Positions 1 to 9,126 of a stretch of 64,000 nt of DNA are shown one piece after another. Made by a program: the position numbers and the translations under genes. Source of the stretch: Streptomyces sp. CB01373. Its GTDB lineage: Bacteria; Actinomycetota; Actinomycetes; Streptomycetales; Streptomycetaceae. Below the pieces are notes generated by a model, which saw only the letters and a list, made by a program, of their open reading frames with translations, was not told where the DNA came from and searched no databases. Numbering within the stretch: the first letter of the stretch is position 1; every line of letters starts with the position of its first letter. The stretch covers positions 372,001-436,000 of the forward strand of contig NZ_NNBK01000001.1 in NCBI RefSeq assembly GCF_002803075.1, read 5' to 3'.

Positions 1-1243
1 TCCACCCGAGTTTCGGGGCCTGTTCGGGCGGTGAGGGGTTGGTGCCGAAGGTCAGCCAGGGCGTGGACGACACGTCCATCGTGTAGCGGTTGGAGCGGTT
101 CGGGTACGACGTGTAGTCCCAGGCCTGCGTCCAGGTCGCGCCGCTGTTGGTGGAGCGGAAGATCTGCGTGTCCGGCCACCAGGAGCTGTAGGCCGTCGCC
201 ATCACCGTGCCCGGGTGCTGCCGGTCGAGTGTCAGACCGCTGAAGCCGTAGTAGGTGTCGGCCACGGCGACCGGGCTGATGTTCGTCCAGGTGCCGGTCG
301 CGGTCGCGTACCGCCACAACTGGCCCTTGCCGCCGTCGTACGGGCCGCCCGTGTCGCTGTAGGCGAGGTACAGGTAGCCGTTCTTCGCGTCCAGGACGCC
401 CTTGTGGGCCAGGTATCCGGTCGGCTGCCCCGGCAGCCGCTGCCAGGTCGCGCCCGCGTCCGTGGAGCGGTACACCGCGTTGTCCTTGTCGGCGACCCCG
501 GCGTAGACGGTCTTCGTCGCGTTGCCGGAGGTGCCGGTGGACTCGTCGAAGGTGACCCAGACGACGCCCTGGTTGTCACTGGCGTAGCCGGACGTGTCAC
601 TCGGGTCCTGCGCGTAGTTGCCCGGGTTGGTGAAGCTCGTGACCCGCGACCAGGTCGCCCCCGAGTCCGTCGACCGCCACAGCCCCTTGCCGCTCGGCGC
701 GCCCAGGTACAGCACGCTGTTCTTGTTCGGGTCGATCGCCAGCCGCTCGCCCATCCCGCGGCCGGGCATGTTGCCGCCGAGCTTGAACGGCAGGTCGGCC
801 TTCTTCCAGCTCGCGCCCCGGTCGGTGGAGCGCAGCACGGCGCCGTTGCCCGGGTCCCAGCTGTTGGTGTACGTGCCGACGGCCGCGTACACCCGGTCGG
901 GGGCGGCGGAGTCGGAGGCGAGGGAGACGACGCCGGTGTGCCCCCAGTCGTCCCAGCCGACCGAGTCGAGCAGCGGGGTCCAGGTCTTCGTCGACTGCTG
1001 CCAGCGGTAGGCGCCGCCGATGTCGGTGCGGGCGTAGGCCAGGTTCTTCTCGCTGCGGTTGAAGACGATGCCGGGGACGAAGCCGCCCCCGTCGATACGG
1101 GCGTTCTTCCAGGTGTACGTGTCTGCCGCGAGCGTGGCCGGTGCGGCGGGCCGGGCCACCGCGGACGGGGCGCCGGCGAGCAGTCCGGCGGCGAGGGCGA
1201 ACACGGCCGTGAGCACACGGCCGGTGCGGGGAGTTCTTCGCAC
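1..1243 (-). CDS. GH74 xyloglucanase, N-terminal part (3' end off window)
   Basis: Secreted glycoside hydrolase family 74 enzyme that cuts xyloglucan. The frame starts at GTG 1243, with GAGGAG seven bases upstream, and runs off the left edge, so about 414 codons are visible. Residues 1-40 form an Arg-rich, hydrophobic, Ala-rich signal peptide. The motif ARTDIGGAYRW near residue 65 holds the conserved GH74 aspartate. Repeated RSTDxGxTW stretches are the blades of the two seven-bladed propellers of this family. The visible end (PKLGW) is mid-domain; full GH74 proteins usually run past 700 residues, often with a C-terminal CBM2. It lies 176 bases downstream of GH48 on the same strand with a strong hairpin between, so expression by read-through or from its own promoter are both possible. 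The family call is firm; endo- versus exo-activity cannot be told. Confidence 0.9.
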   Translation of the reverse strand, partial: MRRTPRTGRVLTAVFALAAGLLAGAPSAVARPAAPATLAADTYTWKNARIDGGGFVPGIVFNRSEKNLAYARTDIGGAYRWQQSTKTWTPLLDSVGWDDWGHTGVVSLASDSAAPDRVYAAVGTYTNSWDPGNGAVLRSTDRGASWKKADLPFKLGGNMPGRGMGERLAIDPNKNSVLYLGAPSGKGLWRSTDSGATWSRVTSFTNPGNYAQDPSDTSGYASDNQGVVWVTFDESTGTSGNATKTVYAGVADKDNAVYRSTDAGATWQRLPGQPTGYLAHKGVLDAKNGYLYLAYSDTGGPYDGGKGQLWRYATATGTWTNISPVAVADTYYGFSGLTLDRQHPGTVMATAYSSWWPDTQIFRSTNSGATWTQAWDYTSYPNRSNRYTMDVSSTPWLTFGTNPSPPEQAPKLGW

Positions 1244-1257
1244 GGTGGGGCTCCTCT

Positions 1258-1323
1258 CGACGGAGGGCGGAGGGCGGGAAGCCGGAGGGGGAGGGGAAGG
1301 GGGGAGAAAAAAGGGGGGAGGAT
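1258..1323. other. Homopurine/homopyrimidine tract
   Basis: About 60 bases are almost pure purine on the plus strand, including a run of six A flanked by two AGGGGGGA blocks (about 1299-1319). It sits between the GH48 terminator and the GH74 start. Read on the minus (coding) strand it is a C/T-rich leader with a T6 run. Such tracts can form triplex or slipped structures; no function is shown here. Confidence 0.5.
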
Positions 1324-1327
1324 GTGA

Positions 1328-1367
1328 CGACCGGGCGGCTCCCCCCCGTGAGGGAGCCGCCCGGTCG
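1328..1367 (-). terminator. Hairpin after GH48
   Basis: Perfect 16-bp inverted repeat (1328-1343 with 1352-1367) and an 8-base loop, 53 bases downstream of the GH48 stop. A T6 run follows on the minus strand about 20 bases later. It would terminate GH48 transcription or reduce read-through into GH74. Confidence 0.8.
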
Positions 1368-1419
1368 GGGTCCCGCCGGCGAATGACGGGCCCCGGTACA
1401 CGGAGCGTTCAGCGGGGAC

Positions 1420-4338
1420 TTATTCGAGGAGCTCCGCGTACGAACCCATGGCGAGCGCGATGTCCGCCTGCGCCCAGAACCGGTGGTAGGTGAAGACCGG
1501 GGCAGCGCCGCCCTTGAGGTAGGACTCGATCTTCGACCAGGCCGGGTCGTTCTTGTAGAAGGAACGGAGGGAGCTGAACGTCGACGAGGAGTCGATCTTG
1601 TCGCCGTTCGGCATCGTGCCGGTCCAGCCGCTGGGGACGTAGACCTTGTCGCCGAAGCGGCTGTAGTCGGTGCGGGTCTCCGGGACGGCGATGCCCAGGC
1701 TGTCCTGGTTGTTGTTCCACATGCCGTCCAGCAGCGCCTTCGCCGTCGACTTCGCGTTCGCGTCACCGGACCTGGCGGCGTAGTACGTCAGGGTCTTGGC
1801 GTACGAGGCCGCCACACCGACGTCGTTGGTGTAGTCGGCGACGGTGACGTGCAGCGAGTTGTTCGCGCCGGGCGAGGAGGCGTTCCAGGTGTCCGGCTGC
1901 CCCGACCACTTGAGAGTGGAGGGGATCTGGAAGGTGCCGTTCGGGTTGACCGTGGTCTTGGACAGCGCCCACTTGACCCACTTGTCGAGCACCGTCTTGG
2001 CGGCGGCGTCACCCGTCTGCTGGTAGTACTCGGCGACCCGCTCCATCGACCAGGTCTGGAAGCCGAACCACTGGTTGGACGGCGGGTCGTGGTAGACGGG
2101 CTGCCAGTCGTAGTACATGCCGTAGAAGGTCGGCGTGCCGGCCGGCGGGGTCGCGTAACGGCCCTGCCAGCTGTTGGTCGCGCCGCCCGCGATGGCGCCC
2201 TCGGAGGACTGGAGCCACCGGTAGAACTCCAGTTGCCGCGTGAGCGACTTGTTCCAGTCGGCCGCGCCCGTCGAGGACTTGGGCTTCAGGTCGGCGTTGC
2301 TGCTCAGCGCGTACGCCGCGAGCGGGTTCTGGTAGCCGCCGTGGACGTGGCTGGAGCCGATGCGCCAGGCCCAGCCCGCCGAGGAGTCGGTGGCGCCGCC
2401 CCAGGCGTAGTACCAGGAGAGCAGGTAGTGCGAGGCGTCCTTGCCGGTGCCGGCCGGGCAGGAGGAGGCCCCGACACAGTTGCCGATCTTCTTGAAGTAC
2501 TTGTCGTACATCGAGTACCGCAGGTAGTCGCCCATCTTCGCCGCCTTGGCGACGGTGGCCGACACATCGGCGCTCTTGCCCTGCGCCTTGGCCCACAGGT
2601 CCGCCCAGTACGCCGCCTGGACGGCACGCGCGTCGGCGTCGGGGGCGTCGGTGAACTTCCACTGCTTGGCGTACGAGGAGTCCCCGGTGAACAGGTCCAG
2701 GTAGCCGTTCTTGCCGCCGTACTTGAAGGCGTCGCAGGTGGGCTGCGGCACCGTCTCCCAGACCGACTCCTCGGGACCGCGCTGGAAGGTGTTGATGTAC
2801 GACGGTCCCTTGGCCGTGGGGCCGGCCTCGCACTGGCCGCCCGGCGTGTTGCCGTAGCCGTAGACGTTGTCGACGTCCTCGATCCAGTGCATGCCGTAGA
2901 TGTCGTCCGTGCCGTACGCGGACTTCAGCTCACCCGCGATCGGGTCGGAGCCCACCGACACACCGGTGTCCAGCTTCGCCGGGTACTCGTTGGGTGTGTC
3001 GTACTCGGGCGCGTACGTCGCCGGCTTGGAGGCCGTGTAGAAGGAGTTGGTCGCCTGGTCGGCATGGGTGGGGATCATGTACTTCTCCATGATTCCCCAG
3101 GCGCCGTTGAACTTCGACCAGTCGCCCGTCACCTTGCCGTACATGGCCTGCAGCCACAGGAGGTAGCTGTACGCCTCCGACGTGGTCTCGTGACCGTGGT
3201 CGGGCGCCTCCACGATCAGCGTCTCCACCGAGTGGTAGGGGATGCCGTCGGGGGAGAAGTACCCGTTCGCCGGGTTGGTGATCTTCCCGTACAGGTCCAG
3301 GAAGCGGGCGTCGTACGCCTTCGAGCCCGCCAGCTCCGTCACGGTGACCGTGGCCTTGGTGTAGCCGGTCGCCGAGGCGGTGAAGACCGCCGAGCCGGTG
3401 CCCGAGGCGTCCGCGGTGATGGTCACCTTCTGCGCGGTGTTCCAGTTGGACGGCGTGAAGGTGAGCGAGGAGCCGCCGGTCACGGACAGGCCCGTGTTGC
3501 CGGACGTGCGGGTGGTGCTCACCGCCACGTTGGCGCTGGGCTGGTTCGACAGCTTGACGTCGAAGGTGCCCGTCTTGCCCTGCTGGACGCCCAGCTGGGT
3601 GGGCGAGACGACCACGGCGGGGCCCGAGGCGACCGTGATGCCGACCGGCGTGGACGCCGCGGAGGCACCGAGGCTGTCGTAGGCCTTCGCCACCAGGGAA
3701 TGACTGCCCGCGGTCAGGTTCGAGACGGAGAGCGTGTACGGCGCGGTGGTGTCGGTCCCCAGCAGCGTCGTGTCGTCGTAGAACTCGACCTTGGTGATGC
3801 TCGCGTTGTCGGCCGCCGCGGCGGTCGCGGCGAGCGGCACCGCGGCACCCTGCGTGTAGACCGCGCCCGGGGCCGGGCTGGTCAGCACCGCCACCGGCGG
3901 CTGGTGCGCGCCGGCGCAGGTGGTGCCGTTGACCGCGAAGCTCGTCGGGGCCGCGTTGGTGCCGCTGTAGCTGAACTGGGCACCGGTGTTCACGGCGGCG
4001 CCGGCGGCGACCGTTCCGTTGTACGACTCGTTCTTCACGGTGATCGTCTGGCCGGACTGCGACCAGATGCCGTTCCAGCCGTTGCTGAGCTTCTGATTGC
4101 CCGAGTAGCCGTAGGTGAGGGTCCAGCCGTTGATGGTGTCCGTGCCGCGGTTGGTGATGGTCAGGTCCGCGGTGAAGCCGGAGCCCCAGTCGTTGGTCTT
4201 GTAGTCCACGCTGCACTGCAGGGCCGCCGCGTGCGCGGTGGTCGACCCCGTCGACAACATGGTGAGCGGAAGCGCGAGGGCCGCCACGGTGGCGGTCCAC
4301 AGCCGCCGCACGCCGCGGCGTCTGCGTCGGGGATGCAT
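1420..4338 (-). CDS. GH48 cellobiohydrolase with N-terminal CBM2
   Basis: Secreted reducing-end processive cellulase of 972 residues. ATG 4338 was chosen over the longer upstream frame because AGGAGG lies nine bases before it and an Arg-rich, Sec/Tat-like signal (residues 1-37) follows. Order of parts: CBM2 (about 38-140, with paired Cys and Trp residues), an Ig-like module (about 145-240), a second beta-sandwich module (about 245-340), then the GH48 barrel (about 345-972). The motif [18 protein letters not shown] carries the family's catalytic acid (the Glu of TTSEA). GH48 is the key exo-cellulase of cellulolytic bacteria and acts with the GH5 and GH6 enzymes encoded divergently. A perfect CebR-type box overlaps its promoter, predicting induction by cellobiose or cello-oligosaccharides. 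Intact and of usual length. Confidence 0.95.
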   Translation of the reverse strand: MHPRRRRRGVRRLWTATVAALALPLTMLSTGSTTAHAAALQCSVDYKTNDWGSGFTADLTITNRGTDTINGWTLTYGYSGNQKLSNGWNGIWSQSGQTITVKNESYNGTVAAGAAVNTGAQFSYSGTNAAPTSFAVNGTTCAGAHQPPVAVLTSPAPGAVYTQGAAVPLAATAAAADNASITKVEFYDDTTLLGTDTTAPYTLSVSNLTAGSHSLVAKAYDSLGASAASTPVGITVASGPAVVVSPTQLGVQQGKTGTFDVKLSNQPSANVAVSTTRTSGNTGLSVTGGSSLTFTPSNWNTAQKVTITADASGTGSAVFTASATGYTKATVTVTELAGSKAYDARFLDLYGKITNPANGYFSPDGIPYHSVETLIVEAPDHGHETTSEAYSYLLWLQAMYGKVTGDWSKFNGAWGIMEKYMIPTHADQATNSFYTASKPATYAPEYDTPNEYPAKLDTGVSVGSDPIAGELKSAYGTDDIYGMHWIEDVDNVYGYGNTPGGQCEAGPTAKGPSYINTFQRGPEESVWETVPQPTCDAFKYGGKNGYLDLFTGDSSYAKQWKFTDAPDADARAVQAAYWADLWAKAQGKSADVSATVAKAAKMGDYLRYSMYDKYFKKIGNCVGASSCPAGTGKDASHYLLSWYYAWGGATDSSAGWAWRIGSSHVHGGYQNPLAAYALSSNADLKPKSSTGAADWNKSLTRQLEFYRWLQSSEGAIAGGATNSWQGRYATPPAGTPTFYGMYYDWQPVYHDPPSNQWFGFQTWSMERVAEYYQQTGDAAAKTVLDKWVKWALSKTTVNPNGTFQIPSTLKWSGQPDTWNASSPGANNSLHVTVADYTNDVGVAASYAKTLTYYAARSGDANAKSTAKALLDGMWNNNQDSLGIAVPETRTDYSRFGDKVYVPSGWTGTMPNGDKIDSSSTFSSLRSFYKNDPAWSKIESYLKGGAAPVFTYHRFWAQADIALAMGSYAELLE

Positions 4339-4398
4339 GTGCTGGTTCCTCCTTGCGGCTCGGGGGAGGTGGGGGAGGATCGTCAAGCCGTGAACCAG

Positions 4399-4412
4399 TG
4401 GGAGCGCTCCCA
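4399..4412. promoter_or_regulatory. CebR operator (perfect palindrome)
   Basis: TGGGAGCGCTCCCA is a perfect 14-bp palindrome identical to the CebR operator consensus known from Streptomyces cellulase and cellobiose-uptake genes. It abuts the predicted -10 of GH48, so a bound repressor would block that promoter. Confidence 0.9.
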
Positions 4413-4440
4413 TAGTGCGGACGGGTGTCCAGGGGGTCAA
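4412..4440 (-). promoter_or_regulatory. Predicted GH48 promoter
   Basis: On the minus strand, TTGACC (4440-4435) and CACTAT (4417-4412) are separated by 17 bases and resemble a vegetative-type -35/-10 pair. The CebR box begins directly downstream. Predicted by eye; the start point is unmapped. Confidence 0.45.
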
Positions 4441-4572
4441 GGTCCTTGAAGAGTCGAAAAGATTCGACGCTGTTCAACAGCCTTTAAAGGGCGTTGAGTT
4501 GAGGAAGTTCGACAAAAGTTCGCACACCCTCTGTCCTTCGCCGTCACTTGCCGCTACCTTCACTCGAACCAG

Positions 4573-4586
4573 TGGGAGCGATTCCA
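4573..4586. promoter_or_regulatory. CebR-like operator (imperfect)
   Basis: TGGGAGCGATTCCA differs from the perfect box at 4399-4412 in two bases of the right half. It lies 49 bases before the GH5 start. It probably controls GH5-GH6, with lower affinity for the repressor expected. Confidence 0.75.
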
Positions 4587-4634
4587 TCAGTCGACGCGGC
4601 CGTCACGGCGCGCCAGAGCTGCAAGGAGTCGCTC

Positions 4635-6110
4635 ATGCGACACCCCCCGCGTTCAGTCCTTTTAGGCATCGCCGGTGCGGTCGCGCTCGTCGGGAGCGTG
4701 GTCGTACCTGCGGTCACGGCGCACGGAGCCGCACCCGCGTGCACGGTGGAGTACACCGTCACCAATCAGTGGGACGCCGGCTTCCAGGGCGACGTGAAGA
4801 TCACCAACAACCAGGCTCCGCTGAGCAGTTGGAGCCTGACCTTCGACTTCGCCGGCGGGCAGCAGGTCACGCAGGGCTGGAACGCGAAGTGGTCCCAGTC
4901 CGGTACGAAGGTGACCGCCGCCAACGAGAGCTACAACGGCTCTCTCGGCACCGGCGCGAGCGTCAGCGCGGGCTTCCTCGGCTCCAAGTCGGGGAGCAAC
5001 CCCGTGCCGACGACGTTCAAGCTCAACGGCACCACCTGCAACGTCGACTCGGGCCCGTCCACACCGCCGACGGACCCGCCGCCGACCGGTGACGGCAAGG
5101 CACCCGCCCTGCACGTCTCCGGCAGCAAGCTGGTCGACGCCGCCGGGAACAACCGCCGGCTGCTGGGCGTCAACCGCTCCGGCGGCGAGTTCATGTGCGT
5201 CCAGGGCTACGGCATCTGGGACGGCCCCGTGGACGACGCCGCGATCAAGGCGATCGCCGACTGGAAGGCGAACGCCGTCCGTATCCCGCTCAACGAGGAG
5301 TGCTGGCTGGGTCTTTCCAACATCAAACCCGAGTACGCGGGTGCCAACTACATCAACGCGGTCAAGGAGCTGGTGGCCCGCGTCGAGGCACGCGGCATGA
5401 CCCCGATCGTCGAACTGCACTGGACCTACGGCCAGTACACCGGCAACTCGGCGGGCTGCTCCGACGTGCACGCCACCTGCCAGAAGCCGATGCCCGACGC
5501 CCAGTACACGCCGTCGTTCTGGTCCTCGGTCGCCAGTACGTTCAAGGGTGACCAGGCCGTCGTCTTCGACCTGTTCAACGAGCCCTATCCGGACCGGGCG
5601 ACCTCCAGCCTCACGGACGCCTGGAAGTGCTGGCGCGACGGCGGCACCTGTCCGGGCATCGGGTACAAGGTCGCCGGCATGCAGAGCCTCGTCGACGCGA
5701 TCCGCGGTGCCGGGGCGAAGAACGTCGTCCTCGCCGGCGGTCTCGCGTACTCCAACGACCTCGGCCAGTGGCTCACCTACCGGCCCAGCGACCCGGCGGG
5801 CAATCTGGGCGCCTCCTACCACGTCTACAACTTCAACACCTGTTCCAGCGCGAGCTGCTGGAACTCCACCCTCGTCCCGGTCGCGGCCCAGGTGCCGCTG
5901 GTGGCCGGGGAGATCGGCGAGAACACCTGCTCGCACGGGTTCATCGACCAGGTCATGAAGTGGTTCGACGACCGTGGCCTGTCGTATCTGGGCTGGACCT
6001 GGAACACCTGGGACTGCTCCTCCGGGCCGTCCCTGATCTCCGCCTTCGACGGCACGCCCACGGCGTTCGGCGCCGGGCTGCGCGACCATCTGCGCGCCCT
6101 CAGTCCCTGA
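4635..6110 (+). CDS. GH5 endoglucanase with N-terminal CBM2
   Basis: Secreted cellulase of 491 residues that makes internal cuts in cellulose. ATG 4635 has AAGGAG six bases upstream and opens a signal peptide (about 1-38); the longer upstream frame lacks one. CBM2 follows (about 39-140), then a Pro/Thr linker (about 141-157), then the GH5 barrel (about 160-488). FDLFNEPYPD holds the acid/base Glu of GH5, and VAGEIGENTC near residue 430 holds the probable nucleophile Glu. GH6 follows 89 bases later on the same strand with no clear terminator between, so the two are probably co-transcribed under the imperfect CebR box. Of the usual length and intact. Confidence 0.93.
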   Translation: MRHPPRSVLLGIAGAVALVGSVVVPAVTAHGAAPACTVEYTVTNQWDAGFQGDVKITNNQAPLSSWSLTFDFAGGQQVTQGWNAKWSQSGTKVTAANESYNGSLGTGASVSAGFLGSKSGSNPVPTTFKLNGTTCNVDSGPSTPPTDPPPTGDGKAPALHVSGSKLVDAAGNNRRLLGVNRSGGEFMCVQGYGIWDGPVDDAAIKAIADWKANAVRIPLNEECWLGLSNIKPEYAGANYINAVKELVARVEARGMTPIVELHWTYGQYTGNSAGCSDVHATCQKPMPDAQYTPSFWSSVASTFKGDQAVVFDLFNEPYPDRATSSLTDAWKCWRDGGTCPGIGYKVAGMQSLVDAIRGAGAKNVVLAGGLAYSNDLGQWLTYRPSDPAGNLGASYHVYNFNTCSSASCWNSTLVPVAAQVPLVAGEIGENTCSHGFIDQVMKWFDDRGLSYLGWTWNTWDCSSGPSLISAFDGTPTAFGAGLRDHLRALSP

Positions 6111-6199
6111 GCCCCTCTCCGCGAGCCCCAGTCCGCACGTCCCTGTCCGAAAGTCCCGTAACCGCACATCAGGTTCGACAGAAGGAGCAAGTCGCACTC

Positions 6200-7933
6200 A
6201 TGAGCCGCACCAGAACATCGATACTCGCCGCCATGGCACTGGTGGCCGGGGCGACGGGAACGGCGCTGACCGCCGCACCCGCCAGCGCCGCGGTCCCCTG
6301 TACCGTCGACTACAAGGTCAACCAGTGGGACAGCGGCTTCACCGCCGATGTCACCGTCAAGAACAACGGCGCCGCCAAGTCGAGTTGGTCGCTGAAGTGG
6401 ACCTACGCCGGTAACCAGAAGGTCACCAGCTTCTGGAACGCGAAGGTCAGCCAGAGCGGTGCCAACGTCACCGCGGCCAACGAGACCTACAACGCCAGCC
6501 TGCCGACGGGCGGTTCCGTCAACTTCGGCTTCCAGGGCACCTACAGCGGCACCAACGCGATCCCGGCCTCCTTCAGCCTCGACGGCGTCACCTGCAACGT
6601 CGACAACGGCGGCGGCAACCCCGGTGGAGGTGACCCGGGCGGCGGCGACCCCGGTGGCGGCAACCCCGGCGGCGGCAACGGAAGCCGCGTCGACAACCCG
6701 TACGTCGGCGCCAAGGTGTACGTGAACCCGGAGTGGTCCAAGAAGGCCGCCGCCGAGCCCGGCGGCACCAGGGTCTCCAACCAGCCGACCGGCGTCTGGC
6801 TCGACCGCATCGCCGCGATCAACGGCGTGAACGGCGGCATGGGCCTGCGCGCCCACCTCGACGAGGCCCTGAAGCAGAAGGGCACCGGCGAAGAGGTCGT
6901 CCAGGTCGTCGTGTACGACCTGCCGGGACGCGACTGCGCGGCCCTCGCCTCCAACGGCGAGCTCGGCCCGACGGAGATCGACAAGTACAAGACGCAGTTC
7001 ATCGACCCGATCGCGGCCATCCTCGGCGACTCCAAGTACTCCTCGCTGCGGATCGTCACCACCATCGAGATCGACTCGCTGCCGAACCTGGTCACCAACA
7101 CCAGCGGCCGCGCCACCGCCACACCGCAGTGCGACACCATGAAGGCCAACGGCAACTACGTCAAGGGCGTCGGCTACGCGCTCGCCAAGCTCGGCAAGAT
7201 CGCGAACGTCTACAACTACATCGACGCCGGGCACCACGGCTGGATCGGCTGGGACGACAACTTCGGCCCGTCGGCCGACATCTTCAAGCAGGCGGCCACC
7301 AGTGAGGGCGCGTCCGTCAACGACGTGACCGGCTTCATCACCAACACGGCCAACTACAGTGCCCTGAAGGAGAACAACTTCTCCATCACCGACCAGGTCA
7401 ACGGCGTCTCGGTACGCCAGTCCAAGTGGGTGGACTGGAACCAGTACGTCGACGAGCTGTCGTTCGCGCAGGCCTTCCGCAACAAGCTCGTCTCGGTCGG
7501 CTTCAACTCCAACATCGGCATGCTGATCGACACCTCCAGGAACGGCTGGGGCGGATCGGCGCGTCCGGCCGGTCCGGGTGCCAAGACCAGCGTGGACACC
7601 TACGTCGACGGCGGGCGCTACGACCGCCGCGTCCACATGGGCAACTGGTGCAACCAGGCGGGAGCCGGTCTCGGTGAGCGTCCGAAGGCGGCGCCGGCCG
7701 CGGGCATCGACGCCTACGTGTGGATGAAGCCGCCGGGGGAGTCCGACGGTTCCAGCTCGGCCATCGCGAACGACGAGGGCAAGGGCTTCGACCGCATGTG
7801 CGACCCGACCTACGGGGGCAACGCCCGCAACGGCAACAGCATGTCGGGCGCGCTGCCGAACGCTCCGGTCTCCGGGCACTGGTTCTCCGCCCAGTTCCAG
7901 GAGCTGATGAAGAACGCCTACCCGGCGCTGTAG
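6200..7933 (+). CDS. GH6 cellobiohydrolase with N-terminal CBM2
   Basis: Secreted non-reducing-end cellulase of 577 residues. ATG 6200 has GAAGGAG upstream (spacing a little long, about 12) and opens a signal peptide ending AAPASAA (about 1-31). CBM2 spans about 32-135, then a Gly/Pro/Asp linker of GGGDP/GGGNP repeats (about 137-162), then the GH6 domain. VVYDLPGRDCAALASNGE is the GH6 signature with the Asp/Cys pair, and YIDAGHHGWIGW is the second family motif. The size of the catalytic domain and its extra loops favour an exo-acting Cel6B-type cellobiohydrolase over a small endoglucanase. It complements the reducing-end GH48. Last gene of the GH5-GH6 unit. Confidence 0.93.
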   Translation: MSRTRTSILAAMALVAGATGTALTAAPASAAVPCTVDYKVNQWDSGFTADVTVKNNGAAKSSWSLKWTYAGNQKVTSFWNAKVSQSGANVTAANETYNASLPTGGSVNFGFQGTYSGTNAIPASFSLDGVTCNVDNGGGNPGGGDPGGGDPGGGNPGGGNGSRVDNPYVGAKVYVNPEWSKKAAAEPGGTRVSNQPTGVWLDRIAAINGVNGGMGLRAHLDEALKQKGTGEEVVQVVVYDLPGRDCAALASNGELGPTEIDKYKTQFIDPIAAILGDSKYSSLRIVTTIEIDSLPNLVTNTSGRATATPQCDTMKANGNYVKGVGYALAKLGKIANVYNYIDAGHHGWIGWDDNFGPSADIFKQAATSEGASVNDVTGFITNTANYSALKENNFSITDQVNGVSVRQSKWVDWNQYVDELSFAQAFRNKLVSVGFNSNIGMLIDTSRNGWGGSARPAGPGAKTSVDTYVDGGRYDRRVHMGNWCNQAGAGLGERPKAAPAAGIDAYVWMKPPGESDGSSSAIANDEGKGFDRMCDPTYGGNARNGNSMSGALPNAPVSGHWFSAQFQELMKNAYPAL

Positions 7934-7959
7934 TGACCCGCTCATGAGCCGGTGATCCG

Positions 7960-7988
7960 CCGGGGCCGGCCTTGCCGGCCGGCCCCGG
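7960..7988 (+). terminator. Hairpin after GH6
   Basis: Perfect 12-bp stem (7960-7971 with 7977-7988) with loop TTGCC, starting 27 bases after the GH6 stop. There is no T-run, as is common in Streptomyces. Confidence 0.8.
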
Positions 7989-8005
7989 TGGACGGCTCCT
8001 CCCCG

Positions 8006-8033
8006 CGGCCGGGGGGCACCTGCCCCCCGGCCG
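8006..8033. terminator. Second hairpin downstream of GH6
   Basis: A 13-bp perfect inverted repeat (8006-8018 with 8021-8033) separated by only two bases, so a real loop would open a pair or two. It lies directly after the first hairpin and makes a tandem terminator, isolating the cellulase unit from the methyltransferase gene. Confidence 0.65.
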
Positions 8034-8158
8034 TACCTTCACGTCCGGCTCCTTTCCGTCCTTTCTTTGCCGTCGCTTTTGCGGCCTCGGCAACAGGAGT
8101 GGCCCTCTCCCGGTGCGTCGGCGCAGGCTGACCGCACCGGACGAGAGAGGCTGATCGC

Positions 8159-9079
8159 ATGGCGCACCTACCCCACGCACACCCCGACCACCAGGAGGAC
8201 CACCCCGGCGGGCACGGCCATCACGGCCACGGTCCGGGCGACATCGACTGGGCCGTCATGGCTCCGCTCCTCGAGGCCCAGGCGGAGCTGTTCACGCCCC
8301 TGTACGGGACGGTCATGGCGTGGCTGAGGGAGAAGGCGCCCGAGCCCGGCCTGATCGTCGACGCCGGCAGCGGGCCGGGCGTGGTCTCCTGCCTCTTCGC
8401 CGAGGCGTTCCCGGGCGCGCGGGTCGTCGCGGTGGACAGCTCCGAACCGCTCCTCGAGCGGGCCCGGGCCCGCGCGGCCCGTCTCGGTCTGGCCGACCGG
8501 CTCAGCACGCTCACCGGTGAACTCTCCGGCGTGCTGGACGAGTTGGAGTATCCGGCGGATCTGCTGTGGGCCGGAAACAGCCTGCACCACCTGGGCGACC
8601 AGCGGGCCGCCCTCGCCGCGTTCGCCGAGCGGCTGGCGCCCGGCGGCACGCTCGCCCTGCTGGAGGGCGGCCTCCCCGCCCGGTTCCTGGCCCGTGACCT
8701 CGGCATCGGCCGGCCGGGCCTGCAGGCCCGGATCGACGTGGTGCAGGAGGACTGGTTCTCGCGCATGCGGGCCGAACTGCCGGGCTCGGTCGCCGAGACC
8801 GAGGACTGGCCGGCGCTGCTGGCGTCCGCGGGCCTCGAGCCGGCCGGCACCCGCAGCTTCCTGCTCGACCTGCCCGCGCCGGTCTCCGACCAGGCTCGCG
8901 CCTATGTCGCCGCCGAACTGAACCGGCTCCGCGAGGCCCTGGAGGGCGGCATCACCGCCGAGGACCGCGCCACGCTCGACCGGCTCCTCGACCCCGACGA
9001 CGAGGCGAGCGTGCACCGCAGGAGCGACCTCTTCGTGCTCAGGGCGTACACGGTGTACACGGCGGTACGGGCCGCCTGA
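8159..9079 (+). CDS. Class I SAM-dependent methyltransferase
   Basis: Cytoplasmic methyltransferase of 306 residues, substrate unknown. VDAGSGPGVVSCLFAEAFPG (about 65-84) is the SAM-binding motif I, AVDSSEPLLERA motif II, and LLWAGNSLHHLGD the motif IV region. The first 28 residues are strikingly His-rich (HLPHAHPDHQEDH, then GHGHHGHG) before the conserved fold, which suggests metal binding or an unstructured tail. The start is ATG 8159 with a GAGAGG-type ribosome site. It stands alone between terminators. The class is certain, the substrate unknown. Confidence 0.8.
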   Translation: MAHLPHAHPDHQEDHPGGHGHHGHGPGDIDWAVMAPLLEAQAELFTPLYGTVMAWLREKAPEPGLIVDAGSGPGVVSCLFAEAFPGARVVAVDSSEPLLERARARAARLGLADRLSTLTGELSGVLDELEYPADLLWAGNSLHHLGDQRAALAAFAERLAPGGTLALLEGGLPARFLARDLGIGRPGLQARIDVVQEDWFSRMRAELPGSVAETEDWPALLASAGLEPAGTRSFLLDLPAPVSDQARAYVAAELNRLREALEGGITAEDRATLDRLLDPDDEASVHRRSDLFVLRAYTVYTAVRAA

Positions 9080-9085
9080 GCAACA

Positions 9086-9116
9086 GGGGCCCGGCAACCT
9101 CGCGCTGCCGGGCCCC
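9086..9116. terminator. Bidirectional terminator
   Basis: Perfect 11-bp stem (9086-9096 with 9106-9116) and a 9-base loop between the convergent methyltransferase and chitosanase genes; it can serve both. Confidence 0.8.
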
Positions 9117-9126
9117 GGCCACAGCC

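Noticed and set aside
1483..4449. 988-codon plus-strand frame opposite GH48
   Set aside because: Antisense shadow of a clear GH48 gene with Val/Gly/Arg-rich nonsense translation.
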